Below, piece after piece: positions 1 to 12,083 of a stretch of 64,000 nt of DNA; position 1 is the stretch's first letter; every line of letters begins with the position of its first letter. The notes under the pieces are model-generated. The model saw only the letters and a list, made by a program, of their open reading frames with translations. It did no database searches and had not been told where the DNA came from. A program made the translations under genes and the position numbers. Location of the stretch: contig OX328123.1 of assembly GCA_946811695.1 (NCBI GenBank), forward strand, positions 41,261,764-41,325,763. Direction: 5' to 3'. This DNA comes from Gonocerus acuteangulatus (taxonomy: Eukaryota > Arthropoda > Insecta > Hemiptera > Coreidae).

Positions 1-76
1 AATCGAGGTTCGCCCTCAAGAATATTAATTTTGAAGAGCTGATCTGCAGTAGAAAATCATTTGGTCTCTCTCTGAT

Positions 77-214
77 TTTAGCACGGTTCCTCCCTCCCTT
101 CATAGGCAGGAACCCCGCTTATAAGGTTGATCTCATGAAACAATCCAGAGGTGCCGACTAGAAAATTTTGCGTTTCAGAACCCCTAGAGACCGAAAATGA
201 CAGTGGTTCAAATT

Positions 215-245
<31 letters not shown>
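77..245 (+). repeat. Dispersed repeat family A, 5' module (copy 1)
   Basis: The segment matches the starts of two other copies at about 38447 and 41190: a GGTTCCTCCCTCC-type start, an inverted AGGAACC, then 'ccgactagaaaa' and 'cagaacccctagagacc', ending in a (TA)n run at 217-245. Its 3' continuation resumes at 4584, so the copy was split by the LTR element at 246-4583. No coding capacity was seen. The modular 5' end, microsatellite core and 3' hairpin recall non-autonomous Helitron-like elements, but that assignment is a guess. Confidence 0.7.
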
Positions 246-248
<3 letters not shown>

Positions 249-813
249 AATGACATATTATATTCTAGAAAATATTTTTAAATTCAAATAACCATCGATA
301 TTTTGAAAAGCCCGCGCAAAGCACAAACCATAAAATACAAATAACATCGTATTATATACATTTAAATTAATAATATTTTTGGACAATACTGATGTACAAT
401 ATATACATATTAAATGTACATTCAGGTGAAAATAAATAAATTATTTGAAGTTACAAAAATATAATTATTATTTTCATATATAAACCGGCAAATTTGCGGA
501 AATTGAAAATAAAGGACGCCAACTTTCCCGCTAAAAAGGAGTCAGTCTATAGCTATCCTCCGAGGAGTACGGAGTCAAGTCTATTCCTAGCAGTCGTAGA
601 GTGCAGTGTTCAGTCCATTGCTGTCTATAATAAAGGACGGTTTGAGAAAACGGCGGAGTCCGGAACATCAGATATCCATTCTATGCACGAGACCTAGCAA
701 GAAAGCAAAAGCTTATCACCTTGAAGAAGGAATTACTGAAGCGCAGTATATTGGGGTTTTATTGGAAGTGAGTTGGTTCAGAGGTAAAATTATTTTTTTG
801 TAATTGTTAATTC

Positions 814-1557
814 GATAAATGTGAAGGAGCGTGGTCTCCACACCGATCCTTTTGAAATGTTGCACTATAACGTATTTTGATGCACTAAACATGAATCCGT
901 TAAAAAAAAAAGCTCGCTTTTCACTAGGAATGAAGTTATGAAACACTAAAGTTCACTGTTGTGCGGGTTCTGAAAGGTAATGTAACCTACTATGTTTGTC
1001 AACATGCGCATGCGCGGGTATGGAAAAGTTCGTAATAAGGATGTCTAATTGAAATTTACCATCAAGTATTTATCAATTTATCTCCAGTTAGTTATTCAAA
1101 AAAAATTTTTTTAAATAATAAACCATTCATTAAATTTTTTTTTAAATTCAAGAAGATATCAAAACTCTAGTCAATCCAACTCGCTAAAATGAATAGAATT
1201 CTATTAATTTTAGCGAGTTGGATTGGCTAGGGGTTTTGATATCTTCTTGAGCGAGCGGAAACACATAGCACGTATGCCCAAAAGCGACAATTTATGACCA
1301 AGTCAGCTACCACAAGGTGAGTCTAAATTTCAATTACACTTCGTCATTAAGGACTATTGCGCATTCGCGTGTTTACAAATACACTGTTACCCCGTCTTTT
1401 ACAATCTCCATAACAGTGAACTTTAGTGCTTAATAACTTCTTTCCTAGTGAAAAGCGAGCTTTTTTTTTAACGGATTCGTGTTTAGCGCATCAAAATCCG
1501 TTATAGTGCAACATTTCAAAAGGATTGGTGTGGAGACCGCGCTCCTTCACATTTACC
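814..1557. mobile_element. MITE-like element with about 125-bp terminal inverted repeats
   Basis: The two ends are inverted copies of each other (814 to about 945 and about 1430-1557), starting 'taaatgtgaaggagcg' and including 'ggtctccacacc' and 'ccttttgaaatgttgcac'. There is no transposase. A second, inner hairpin sits at 1148-1250. Similar inner sequence recurs at 28.0-28.2 and 29.6-29.7 kb, and the outer flank ('aaagttcactgttgtg') resembles 27.88-27.93 kb, so a related element lies there too. No clear target duplication was found; the left LTR lost about 75 bp at the insertion point. Confidence 0.65.
1148..1250. repeat. Perfect-like hairpin inside the MITE
   Basis: The arms 'tcaagaagatatcaaaa..' and '..ttttgatatcttcttga' pair along about 48 bases around a GAATTC-centred loop. 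The arm motif 'agcgagttggattg' is also present at 28.1 and 29.6 kb. Confidence 0.75.
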
Positions 1558-1723
1558 TATTATTCATTCACTCGGAACTTCTATCCCTGAGATTAAATCA
1601 ATTTAATAAAATAAAACTTATTAAAGTAATTAAAATCGTTTTTATTTTAAATAATAAATAATCACAACATAAATGACGCCCAACGTGGCGCATTCCTTTT
1701 ATAAAAAATAATCTCAACATTAT

Positions 1724-1740
1724 TGGCGCCCAACATGGAC
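1724..1740 (+). other. Primer-binding site of the LTR element
   Basis: TGGCGCCCAACATGG lies four bases past the end of the 5' LTR. It is complementary to the 3' end of a lysine tRNA (the TGGCGCCCAACGTGGG type) apart from one base. A related 'gacgcccaacgtggcg' also occurs inside both LTRs, at about 1675 and 4540. Confidence 0.65.
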
Positions 1741-1807
1741 GGCCGAGTGAATTGAAATTAAAAACAGTAAATAAATATTAAAAATAATTTTTTTTTATAT
1801 AATAAAA

Positions 1808-2410
1808 ATGTCTGACGTGAATATTGAACAAATTCAAAATAACGGTGAAGAAAATAGTGTAGAATCACCGGAATACGTATTTTTTACAACACCAGGAGAA
1901 ATAAATATAATAGTCGAAACACGTGAAAATGAATTGCAGGAGGATGATGCAATAGCATTCAGGGAATCGTTGGCGGGTTCCTTAGCAACAACGGAAATTC
2001 TATCGAATGGCGGGAATCGTACTCCGGAAAGGGATAATGAGATGCATCCGTGGCACGTGGATCAACTCATGAGATTTTTAACAGACAAGTTCCAAGAGTT
2101 TAATGCTAAGAGTGATCAAAATTATGCAGAACTAAGTAAAAACCATAAAATATTAGAAAGTAAAATTGACGCAAATAGGATCGAACAAAATAAAGAACTA
2201 AAGTTCGAATTAAGTAAAAATAATAAAAAAGTGGACAATTTATGTGCATATTTAAATAATATGGGCGAAAATCAAAATGAGACGATAGAGTTGGAAAAAT
2301 CGAATGATAGCTTTTTTAATAAAAATAATATAAGTAGTGAAGAAATTATTGATATTAATGAAAATAATAACGAAAATTTAATTAAAAATACCGAAAATGA
2401 CGATACATAA
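1808..2410 (+). CDS. Gag-like ORF of the LTR element (200 aa, degenerate)
   Basis: An ATG-started frame begins 84 bases past the primer-binding site, where a gag gene would sit. The product is acidic and Asn/Lys/Glu-rich. A probable coiled coil lies at residues 80-150 (HPWHVDQLMRFLTDKF, then heptad-like Leu/Ile spacing). No zinc knuckle is visible, so the protein is either truncated or highly diverged. The assignment rests on position; the sequence alone does not identify a family. Confidence 0.5.
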   Translation: MSDVNIEQIQNNGEENSVESPEYVFFTTPGEINIIVETRENELQEDDAIAFRESLAGSLATTEILSNGGNRTPERDNEMHPWHVDQLMRFLTDKFQEFNAKSDQNYAELSKNHKILESKIDANRIEQNKELKFELSKNNKKVDNLCAYLNNMGENQNETIELEKSNDSFFNKNNISSEEIIDINENNNENLIKNTENDDT

Positions 2411-2412
2411 AT

Positions 2413-2976
2413 AATGACAATTTAAATGAAACTATAAAATACAGTTTAAATAGTAATGATGGTAGTAATGACCAAATATTTGAAGAAGATAAAGTATTGA
2501 TAGAAAATCAAATTATAAATGACTATAATTGTTTAACCTATCAAGATAATAAAATTCAAGAATTATTAAGTGAATTAAGTAATGAAAATGAGGTTAAGAA
2601 TAATAAAATAAATAATAAGCTAATAAATGATAATTTCAAAAATAAAATAAGGACAAAATTTATAAACAAAATGATGAAACAAAATAAAATTGAAAAATTA
2701 TCTGATAACTATAAATTCAAAATAAATGGAAAGAGTTATAATAAAAGAAGTGGAAATATACCAATGAAGAAACTGAATAGAACTATTAATAATGATAATA
2801 ATTTAAAGATTTTGAATGTCAAATTTGGAAATAAAATAAAAATTCTTTATAAATACAAAAGACAACTTGGAATAGAAAAAATTTCAAAGCTAAATCGGCC
2901 TCCAAGGAAAAGAATAAAACACTTTTATAGAAAGAAATTGGACTGCTGCAAAGAAAATATTAACGACCAGGAATAA
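2413..2976 (+). CDS. Second open frame of the LTR element, unidentified
   Basis: The frame opens directly after the stop of the Gag-like ORF, shifted by -1, and stays open to 2976; no ATG lies near its start. The product is Asn/Lys/Ile-rich and ends in a basic stretch (RPPRKRIKHFYRKK). No protease, RT, RNase H or integrase motif is visible. It may be the fused remains of gag and the extreme end of pol after a large internal deletion. Confidence 0.35.
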   Translation, partial: NDNLNETIKYSLNSNDGSNDQIFEEDKVLIENQIINDYNCLTYQDNKIQELLSELSNENEVKNNKINNKLINDNFKNKIRTKFINKMMKQNKIEKLSDNYKFKINGKSYNKRSGNIPMKKLNRTINNDNNLKILNVKFGNKIKILYKYKRQLGIEKISKLNRPPRKRIKHFYRKKLDCCKENINDQE

Positions 2977-3299
2977 ATTCATGAAAAAATTTAAAATTAG
3001 TACCTATTAGATTAGTATGTTTTTATAAAAATTATTAGTTTAGCATTTTTTAATAAAATAAGATTTATATTAATATAAGACTAAATTGATAAAAATAATA
3101 ATTAAAAATTAGTAGAAATTTTGAAATTGTGTTTGTTTAGACTAAAAGAAATTTTGATAATTTGTAAAATTGATATAAATTAAATAAAAATGGTAGTATT
3201 ATATAAAAATCATTTGTTTAACCTATAATAAATTTAATAATCATAATAAAAATTTAAAATAAGTATATTAATAAAATACTATATTCATATAATCAAAAT

Positions 3300-3625
3300 A
3301 ACTAGAGAAAACCTAGGCGTGAGGCCAGTAAAAGATACTCTCCAGGAACGCCAGCTAAGGTGGTTCGGTCATGTTAGCCGTATGAGAGATGACAGGAAAG
3401 TAAAGTGGCTGATGGAGGCAAGACCGTACGGTAAGCGACAAGTAGGCAGGCCTAGGGACACTTATGAAAGCCATATCGGGAAGATAATAAGAGATAAGGG
3501 TAGTTCTGTAACTGAAGCAAAAAGAATGGCCCAGGATAGACAGCTATTCAAGAGATGGGTCGAGGCTAATCCACTCCACGCTTAAGGGCACAAAGGAGAT
3601 AGAGAAAGAAGAAGAAGAGACGAAG
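3300..3625 (+). pseudogene. RTE-like LINE 3'-end fragment inside the LTR element
   Basis: The frame at 3319-3585 reads LRWFGHVSRM...GKRQVGRPRDTY, which is the C-terminal tail shared by many arthropod endonuclease/reverse-transcriptase LINE proteins (the LRWFGHV-RM and GRP motifs). It ends in a stop, then a purine-rich tail (gaaagaagaagaagag), like the microsatellite-type 3' end of such LINEs. The RT domain itself is missing, as expected for a 5'-truncated insert. The base composition is clearly less AT-rich than the surrounding retroelement. Confidence 0.7.
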
Positions 3626-3785
3626 TAAGCTATCAAAATTTAAAAATAATGTAATACACTTGACAATATTCTGCACTCTGTATTCCGAAACTCCAAATTA
3701 AAAAATTAAATTTTAAATTTATCTTTTATACCGGACTAAAAACATTTTTTTTTTTAATTTTTTTTTTTTTAGACAGGAGTGCAAA

Positions 3786-4583
3786 TGTAATGATATATTA
3801 TATTCTAGAAAATATTTTTAAATTCAAATAACCATCGATATTTTGAAAAGCCCGCGCAAAGCTCAAACCATAAAATACAAATAACATCGTATTATATACA
3901 TTTAAATTAATAATATTTTTGGACAATACTGATGTACAATATATAAATATTAAATGTACATTCAGGTGAAAATTAATAAATTATTTGAAGTTACAAAAAT
4001 ATAATTATTATTTTCATATATAAACCGGCAAAAATGCGGAAATTGAAAATAAAGGACGCCAACTTTCCCGCTAAAAAGGAGTCAGTCTATAGCTATCCTC
4101 CGAGGAGTACGGAGTCAAGTCTATTCCTAGCAGTCGTAGAGTGCATTGTTCAGTCCATTGCTGTCTATAATAAAGGACGGTTTGAGAAAACGGCCGAGTC
4201 CGGAACATCAGATATCCATTCTATGCACGAGACCTAGGAAGAAAGCGAAAGCGTATCACCTTGAAGAAGGAATTACTGAAGCGCAGTATATTGGGGTTTT
4301 ATTGGAAGTGAGTTGGTTCAGAGGTAAAATTATTTTTTTGTAATTGTTAATTCTTTTATTATTATTTGTATGTATTTTAATATTGTTTTGTATTTCGGAA
4401 TTGTCTAAAAATAAATATTATATTATTCATTCACTTGGAACTTCTATCCCTGAGATTAAATCAATTTAATAAAATAAAACTTATTAAAGTAATTAAAATC
4501 GTTTTTATTTTAAATAATAAATAATCACAACATAAATGACGCCCAACGTGGCGCATTATTTTTTATAAAAAATAATCACAACA
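3786..4583 (+). repeat. 3' LTR (798 bp, uninterrupted)
   Basis: It begins TGTAATGA and ends CACAACA, matching the 5' LTR. Because it lacks the MITE, it shows the pre-insertion LTR structure. It contains several AATAAA hexamers in its 3' third, as possible polyadenylation signals. The T-rich tract followed by 'agacaggagtgcaaa' just before it occupies the polypurine-tract position. Confidence 0.75.
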
Positions 4584-5690
4584 ATATATATGTATATATT
4601 TGTCTGTTCGCTTTCTAGCTCCCAGACGAATGGTCCGATTTTGATGAAATTTGGCACAAAAATCGTTCGTCTAATTTGAAAGGTCAAGTTCGTTAACGAG
4701 CAGAATCCGTCCACCGGAACATGGTTTTTGGAGCGAATGTTGCGCGAAAAAAATCGTTCCTCTTACTTCATATGCTTGCAAGTACTCGTTTTATAGGCTT
4801 CTTGGCCTAGGAAAGCGAATGAAACCATTTTTAAGGCGATAGCTTTAACTGTTTTCGAGAAAATTGGTGAAATAGTTGTTGAATAACGTTTTTGGTTTGG
4901 GTACTTAGAATCATGGGATTCAGTTGAAACATTTTCTGCATGTTCGAATTTCATTAAAACTAATATGTTGAAATTTTGGTTACGTTTGGAGTTAAGGAAG
5001 GGTTAGAATAAAATATTTTATTAAAAGACATGAAATATTTTGGTAACTTTGTATACTTTCCTTAATATCTTGAAAACGGTTGAAAATCTTGGTAAGCGGA
5101 AGGTTACCATTCGAAAGCTTACTAAATGCTCTACAAAAAAGATTCTGAAGGAAGTTTTGATTAGGCGATGTCAATCGGAGAAATAAGTGCTTAAAACTTT
5201 TAAGTAATTGATTTAGTTTATTCGAACGGTTCTTTTTGTCTGTTTTTATTCCTTGTTATTTTTTAATTGCTTATAGTTGGATAATGTATTTGACAATAAA
5301 ACAGATTAAGTAAAATAAGAAAAACAATTCACTGTTAGAAATATAGCTTGCCAAGAGAAAGAGATTTGATGACGTCTATTGAATATTTTCAATTGCCTTT
5401 ATGCTGTTGGTGTTTTATTTTATTTTTTAATTGATTTTATTTGTAGAATTATTACTATAGCAGAAGAACACAAGAAAATGTGAAAATTTTTGATATTTTT
5501 CAATGCATTGAATAAGTATCTCTAGAAGAGGATTCTGGGGTCTGGCGGACCCAACCATGTAAAGTCATAAACCCCTTTGAACAAAGGCCGAACAAAATAT
5601 TATCTGTTTCTATTCTAAGCTTTTCAAATGACAATAGGGATATGAACGGAAACGCGCTAAGATGATGCAGTTCCTGCGAGTCGGACTTTT
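4584..5690 (+). repeat. Dispersed repeat family A, 3' module (copy 1)
   Basis: It continues the copy begun at 77-245. It opens 'tctgttcgctttctagctcc' after a TA tract and shares long blocks with 38.64-39.3 and 41.43-42.5 kb, such as 'ccgattttgatgaaatttgg' and 'ggtcaagttcgttaac'. It ends in the family's conserved 3' end: CGCTAAGATGATGCAG, a GCAG-TTC-CTGC mini-hairpin, then GAGTCGGAC. The open frames in it are incidental. Confidence 0.7.
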
Positions 5691-6148
5691 TAAATTTAGA
5701 AAATAACTTCAAGAAATAATTTATAATTTTCTTTGTTGGTAGAATTAAAATTAAATTACATTAATAAAATTAGAACAAAGAAAATTTTCCATGAGCTTAT
5801 TTGGAAAAAAAAATTAAGTTTTTTTATTTGTTGATTACGTTTATAAAATATAACAAAAATCATGTTAATATAAATGGAATTGATAATTTGAAGGATATTT
5901 ATCTCACAACTTCTGGGTGAAAAAAATGATCAAAATACAGGCAATCGAAAATGAGTCACACTTTCATACTATGAAATACATAACAAAATAAATACTCACA
6001 AATAAATTATAAATTGACTTTCCACCAACAACCAACAAAAACATTAAAATTTGAAATTTAATTCCTCGGACTTAAATTTCTGTATTTCTATTTATTTTTG
6101 AAAATAAATAATACAACAATTATTTATTTTGTGTTATTCTCTTTTCAG
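5691..6148. other. AT-rich sequence upstream of the first recognised ACADSB exon
   Basis: No feature was recognised. An in-frame ATG at 6098 would read into the exon, but it lies in the polypyrimidine tract of a good acceptor (tattctcttttcag), so it is probably intronic. The true first exon, with the mitochondrial presequence, should lie upstream and was not found. Confidence 0.4.
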
Positions 6149-6299
6149 ATTTCAAGAAACTGTGGTATAAAGATCGTAAGCAAGAGAGCCACAAAAAATA
6201 GTCTTCATCCCAGTGTAAGGTTATTCAGTGCCGATGCTGGAGCTAATCCACCACCCCTCACAACATTTACAGATGAAGAGATGATGTTTAAGGACATGG
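6149..6299 (+). CDS. ACADSB: ACADSB exon (presequence end and N-terminal helix)
   Basis: Acceptor cttttcag, donor GTACAT; the exon ends in phase 1. It encodes a basic stretch (a likely remainder of the mitochondrial presequence, with [11 protein letters not shown]), then [17 protein letters not shown], the conserved start of the mature enzyme. Confidence 0.85.
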
Positions 6300-9200
6300 G
6301 TACATAAAATTTCTCTGTTTTCCAATTCATAAGCTGAATTGGAAATATTTTTTTCAGTCTTTTACTGAAACATTAAGACAGCTAATTTCAAATAGTATAA
6401 ATAATTTTAACTTATTTATTCAGCTGTGGTAATTTTTTTAATTGTTATTACTAATATTAAGTGAGCAATTTAAATGCATGTTTATTGGTGTTATTAGTAT
6501 TTGTTTTCTGTGATTAACTTTCCATTTATTAGTTAGTAGGTTTGCAACAGAAAGGGTAGCCCCTCTTGTTCGGAAAATGGATGATGAAGGGAAATTTGAT
6601 CCAGACCTCATTAAAGAATGCTTCTCCAGTGGAGTAAGTCTATATCATTCTTTATATATTTCTTATTAATCTTTTTCATTAAAAATGAAACTGTAATTAC
6701 TGACTAATATGTTACCTGTGAATAATGTGTCATTTATAGCAAAAAAATAAATTGTACTCCATTCTTTTTATAATTATTTGTTGAATAGCAATGTTTCTGT
6801 GTCCATGGAACAGTGGAAGTTGATTATTCAGTAAAACGAAAAAGAAGCCCTTTCACACAACGTTTATCCAAGTGACACCCTCAGTGCCCTGTTGACAAAT
6901 AATAAAAACTGCAATGAGATGGAGGTAGTTAGCTGTTGTGATGATACAAAGTCAAGGAATGGCTGGGATTCAGCATGGAGAAAAAAACGTCAGATCTTCA
7001 GGCACAAATCTATATTGGACATTTCGGCAGCACTTTGGCAGCCTCCTTCAGCACTAAAAAATGCCTAGGGGAGGGAGAATGACCATGGTTAAATGTTGAC
7101 ATTTAACCACAAACATTTAACCATAGTCACCTAAATGTCTTCTTGGTCGTCCTCCCGCCCCTAGGTATTTTTTAGTGCTGAAGAAGGCTGCCAAAATGTC
7201 CAATATAGATTGCTGTCTGAAGATCTGACATTTTTTTCTTGTAGCTGAATCCCAACCATCCCTTGACTTCATAACAATAAAAAGCAAAGATGGAATAGTT
7301 GGGATTCGGCTAAAGAAACCTCAATATGATTTTTGTAAACAAATCTATATTTAGGACGTTTCGGCTACTCTTTGGTAGCCTTCGTCAGCTAAAATGACAA
7401 GAAAAAAACATAAATTAATACACAGAAAAAAGTATTCACCTATAGAATAGATTGAGTTTCTCACAATATAAAAATGTTCTTTATAAAAATGTTAGTTTTT
7501 GTACTGTTTACTTACTACTTTCAACATACTGTTTACTTTCCAACTACCGCATTTTCATTGTTTAATAATAAGATTGGTTCTAATCAGTGTCATGATGTAT
7601 ATAATATGCTCATTTCTAACTGTTTTTTTTTACTAATAATTTGTATGTATTTTTTACCTGAAGAAGGCTACCAATGTGCAGCCGAAATGTCCAAATACAG
7701 ATTTCTTCCTGAAAGTCTGACGTTTTTTTTCTCCTAGCCGAATCCCAACTATACCTTGTCTCCAGAAAAAAGTTTATAATTAAGATAAGTAACAGATCTA
7801 TAAATACAATTCAACTTATTATAAAAGAACAATTTGGTATTAAATTACTAGAACAACTAAGGTATTAATAAACGGGTAAAGTTCGGTTCACTTTACCCGT
7901 TTTTTTTACCTTAGTTGTTCTAATAATTTAACACCAAATTGTTCTTTTATAATAAGTTGAATTGTATTTATAGACCTGTTACTTATCGCAATTATAAACT
8001 TTTTTCTGTGTATTAATTTATGTTTTTTTCTTGTCATTTTAGCTGACAAAGGCTATCAAAGAGTAGCCGAAACATCCTAAATACAGATTTGTTTACAAAA
8101 ATCGTATTGAGGTTTAGCAAAATTGAGGCGAAGCAAAATAAAAAAAAAAAACATGAAAAGAAGGTTAGTAAGTGTGCATCTAGAATCAGTAGGGTACTTA
8201 GCTTGAAGTACTTGCTCTTGCTCAGAAAGGATGAGTTTTCACAATAAGGACCTTTTTTTTTTTTTTTTTTTAAAAAAAAAACAGGATTTATTAATTATAT
8301 TATGTAAGCAGAAGGTAAAATAACAACATAGAAATAATAAATTAAATCGATTACCTTCTGCCTGTTCAATTTTAATTGATTCACATTTCTGTTATTGAGA
8401 ATTTATTATTCCAATCCTTGAAATACTTGCTACATTAACAGCTTGCTATATGAATTAGTGGCTTGTATAAAACCATTTACAAAGCCATAGTAGTTTTTAT
8501 TTCAGCTATTTAATAAACATTTATATAGAGAAAGTTAAATAATTGTAAAGAAAATTTACAAAGCGAAACATTTTTTTATAAGGAGTTAAATCAAAATTAT
8601 TTTTTCTTTTCAGTTGATGGGCGTGGAAGTCGATCCTGAATATGGAGGTACTGGTGCCAATTTTTTTTCAACGATCATCACAGTCGAGGAAATTTCAAAG
8701 AAAGATCCTTCTCTTGGAATTCTAGTCGATCTACAAAACACATTAATAAATAGTTTAATTATTAAACTGGGAACTCCAGAGCAGAAAAAAAAATATTTAT
8801 CAAGACTTGCAACTGACACAGTAAGTTTATCTAATTCAACTGCTCAAGTTAGCTAATATATTTATAAAAATGTTAACTGTACTAACAAATAAATAGATAG
8901 GAAGACTTAAATTCAATGGATTTTCTTTAAGGAAAATCCTATAACACATGCTAGAAGAATATTTTTATAAATATCTAAAATTACTAAAAGTCAACCATTA
9001 AATTAAAATCCTTTAGTTGCGGGCAGCTTCAGAAAAATTAAATAGGGATTGATTTTATGGGAGTACTCGCTTCGGCGAAACATACTAAAATTGGAACGAT
9101 CTTATGGGATTAAAAAATTGGTTATCTTATTAAGTTTATTTATTGGGCTTTAACTAATAATGTATATATGCAGGAAAATATGTATACTAAGTAAATTTTA

Positions 9201-10290
9201 CGAAAGTAAAGGAATAATAAATAAAAATCTTTAAATAAACTTTGATTGATTCATACATTTTATTTGTTGTTATATCTAAATAGGGACAGTGTTGCCATCT
9301 AAGGAAAATTATGTAAATGAAAAAAATTTCATGATCTTTAGAAGATGCATGATCTCATTGCCATAGATGCAAAGCTTTTAAATAAAATAAATAAATTACC
9401 ATGAAAGAAACTTATTGGGATCATTTAAATTTTTATTTCATTCTTCATTGCCTTGAACCTTTTGTGATGAAAAATTGGTTTGAAAATTGCTAAGAAATTC
9501 GATAAATTATAAGTTCTTGAGCTAAATTACTGTGTAATTTTATAAAGTTTTACATAAAAAGAAAATCCTTCTGCTCATATATTTTTTGTTATATGTTTTA
9601 ATACATTAATTGTTGATCTTTATTATTAAATAAGTGGAATCTCTACAACAATTAAATCATTGAGAGGAGATCGTTGACAGTTGATGATGCAAGGTAGGGA
9701 TTGTCGGGGTTCGGTCACTGCTTTTTAATAAAACTACATTTTACAAATGAAAGTGGTTTTATTGAAGCCGACGTTTCGGCTTGAGACTCAAGCCTTCATC
9801 AGGGCGATGAGAAAATTGAGAACTATACCTCACAGATGCGGGATTATTTCACCCCGGGATCATTTCTGCGCAATGATCCCGTATCTGTGAGGTGAATCTC
9901 AAGCCGAAACGTCAGCTTCAATAAAACCATTTTCATTTGTAAAATGTAGTTTTATTAAAAAGCAGTGACCGAACCCCGACAATCCCTACCTTGTAACAAT
10001 TAAATCAGTTTAATTTTTACTTTAAATTGCAGGTTGGTAGTTTCTGTTTAACCGAACCATCTGCTGGATCTGATGCTTTTTCATTAAAAACTGTTGCAAA
10101 AAAAGATGGAGATGACTATTTGATCAGTGGCTCAAAAATGTGGATTTCAAATTCAGACCTCGCTGGTATCTTTCTAGTAATGGCAAATGCTGATCCCTCA
10201 AAGGTAATTTTCATTATTTTTGTTTCTTTCTATCTTTGACTCTTCCAAAGCTACCCTGTTTTAGACAGTTCGATATTTATAAATTTGATA

Positions 10291-10359
<69 letters not shown>

Positions 10360-12083
10360 GGTGTCCCGTAAATGTCTAGTCATATTGTGAGGGGTGATAG
10401 AAGACCCTTGGGGGAACAAAAAATGTTCTATGACGATTTCCCGAATTCTCGCCCATAAGGGAGAAAACGTCGTTTTATTGTTTTTTCGAGACAAACGTAC
10501 TTTTTAGAAGAATAATCGTTGTAGCTCCGTCCCAGGTGGTTCTACTAGAAAGGGTGTGAAACCAATCGAAAGCTGAGTAAATTTACTATACGACTAGTTG
10601 AGAGTAAACGTAAAAATGAATGAATGTAAGTATGTATATCTTACCAAAAGAAGGCAATTCTAAATTTCCTGACATTTTATTGATATTTCTTGCCAGCGTT
10701 ACTCCTCAATAAGCAGGATCTGAGATTTCCGGGTTTCAGAAAAACTTCCTCATTTAACCAGCTTTCCATTCATGTATCACAACCCTGTGTTATTGAAGTA
10801 TTTGAACGATTTAAGAACAAAAGTTTTAAAAAAAACATGGATCTGTGAAAAGAAAATTATATTTTTTTCTTCAATTTATTCAAAAAGCTGAAGGGAAATA
10901 TTTTTTTTTATAAATGTTTACATAAATATTAAGTAAATATTTACTTAAAACAATAAAAAAAAATTACTTCCATGAATATAAAAAAAATTCCTAAAACAGT
11001 AAATAAATAAAATTCACATTTATTTTGAATTTGTTAATTAAGGTAACTAATACTGGGTCCAGGAGGCGGCCATTAAGGAACCCCAACCATACATTAACCT
11101 CAAAAATTATTATTTTTACCTATATCACGCATTTGAACATATTTTTACAGGACTATGTACATATTATTTATGAGGGATAGAATTTTTAATTACCACAACA
11201 AAAACGCATGGGCTCAGAATCCCAGTAAGTTTCACAAGCGTAGCCATCAGTATTAATTTAAGGTAAAGCATTTGTTTTCTAAATATAAGTACCTGTAAAA
11301 ATGTGTTCAAATGCGTGATATAGGTAAAAATAATAATTTTTGAGGTTAATGTATGGTTGGGGTTCCTTAATGGCCGCCTCCTGGACCCAGTATTAGTTAC
11401 CTTAATTAACAAATTCAAAATAAATGTGAATTTTATTTATTTACTGTTTTAGGAATTTTTTTTATATTCATGGAAGTAATTTTTTTTTATTGTTTTAAGT
11501 AAATATTTACTTAATATTTATGTAAACATTTATAAAAAAAAATATTTCCCTTCAGCTTTTTGAATAAATTGAAGAAAAAAATATAATTTTCTTTTCACAG
11601 ATCCATGTTTTTTTTAAAACTTTTGTTCTTAAATCGTTCAAATACTTCAATAACACAGGGTTGTGATACATGAATGGAAAGCTGGTTAAATGAGGAAGTT
11701 TTTCTGAAACCCGGAAATCTCAGATCCTCCCCATTGAGGAGTAACGCTGGCAAGAAATATCAATAAAATGTCAGGAAATTTAGAATTGCCTTCTTTTGGT
11801 AAGATATACATACTTACATTCATTCATTTTTACGTTTACTCTCTACTAGTCGTATAGTAAATTTACTCAGCTTTCGATTGGTTTCACACCCTTTCTAGTA
11901 GAACCACCTGGGACGGAGCTACAACGATTATTCTTCTAAAAAGTACGTTTGTCTCGAAAAAACAATAAAACGACGTTTTCTCCCTTATGGGCGGTAATTC
12001 GGGAAATCGTCATAGAACATTTTTTGTTCCCCTAAGGGTCTTCTATCACCCCTCACAATATGACTAGACATTTACGGGACACC

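Larger units (their letters stand above)
246..1719 (+). repeat. 5' LTR, interrupted by a MITE
   Basis: It matches the 3' LTR base for base over long blocks (246-813 and about 1558-1719), with scattered substitutions. At 814 the match stops and a 744-bp inverted-repeat element begins; the LTR match resumes near 1558, with about 75 bp of the 3' LTR lacking here. Small open frames near 494-803 are repeated in both LTRs and look incidental. Confidence 0.75.
246..4583 (+). mobile_element. Degenerate LTR retrotransposon inserted in a (TA)n tract
   Basis: Two long direct repeats start TGTAATGA and end CACAACA or CTCAACA (TG...CA), with a primer-binding site just inside the left one. The 4 bases on each side are ATAT, a 4-bp target duplication, although the target is itself (TA)n, so this is weak support. 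The interior is only about 2.1 kb and holds two AT-rich open frames. No reverse transcriptase, integrase or protease was recognised, so it is a deleted, non-autonomous copy. It also carries two passengers: a MITE in the left LTR and an RTE-like LINE scrap near the right LTR. The Lys-tRNA-type binding site and 4-bp duplication fit the Ty3/gypsy group by inference. Confidence 0.75.
7286..8120. mobile_element. Nested fold-back element with hammerhead-like motifs
   Basis: A large inverted structure. Outer arms lie at about 7316-7436 and 8008-8118 ('aaatctatatttagg' against 'cctaaatacagattt'), and an inner palindrome at about 7767-8004 is centred on 'gggtaaagttcggttcactttaccc'. A further half element at 7440-7750 ends in 'agccgaatcccaact', the inverse of 'agttgggattcggct' at 7297. 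Motifs are at 7354-7390 (-), 7658-7692 (+) and 8043-8076 (+). Confidence 0.6.

Noticed and set aside
716..946. Small open frames in the MITE ends and LTRs (716-946, 1479-1661, 494-803, 4034-4343)
   Set aside because: They are repeated only because the TIRs and LTRs are repeated; no homology or codon bias was seen.
4763..5174. Conserved proteins shared between 4.8, 39.0 and 41.7 kb
   Set aside because: The similarity follows the family A DNA repeat, includes frame-disrupting indels between copies, and has no protein family match.
6098..6148. ATG at 6098 as the ACADSB start
   Set aside because: The stretch is the polypyrimidine tract and branch region of a good acceptor and encodes Ile/Phe/Asn-rich residues with no presequence character.
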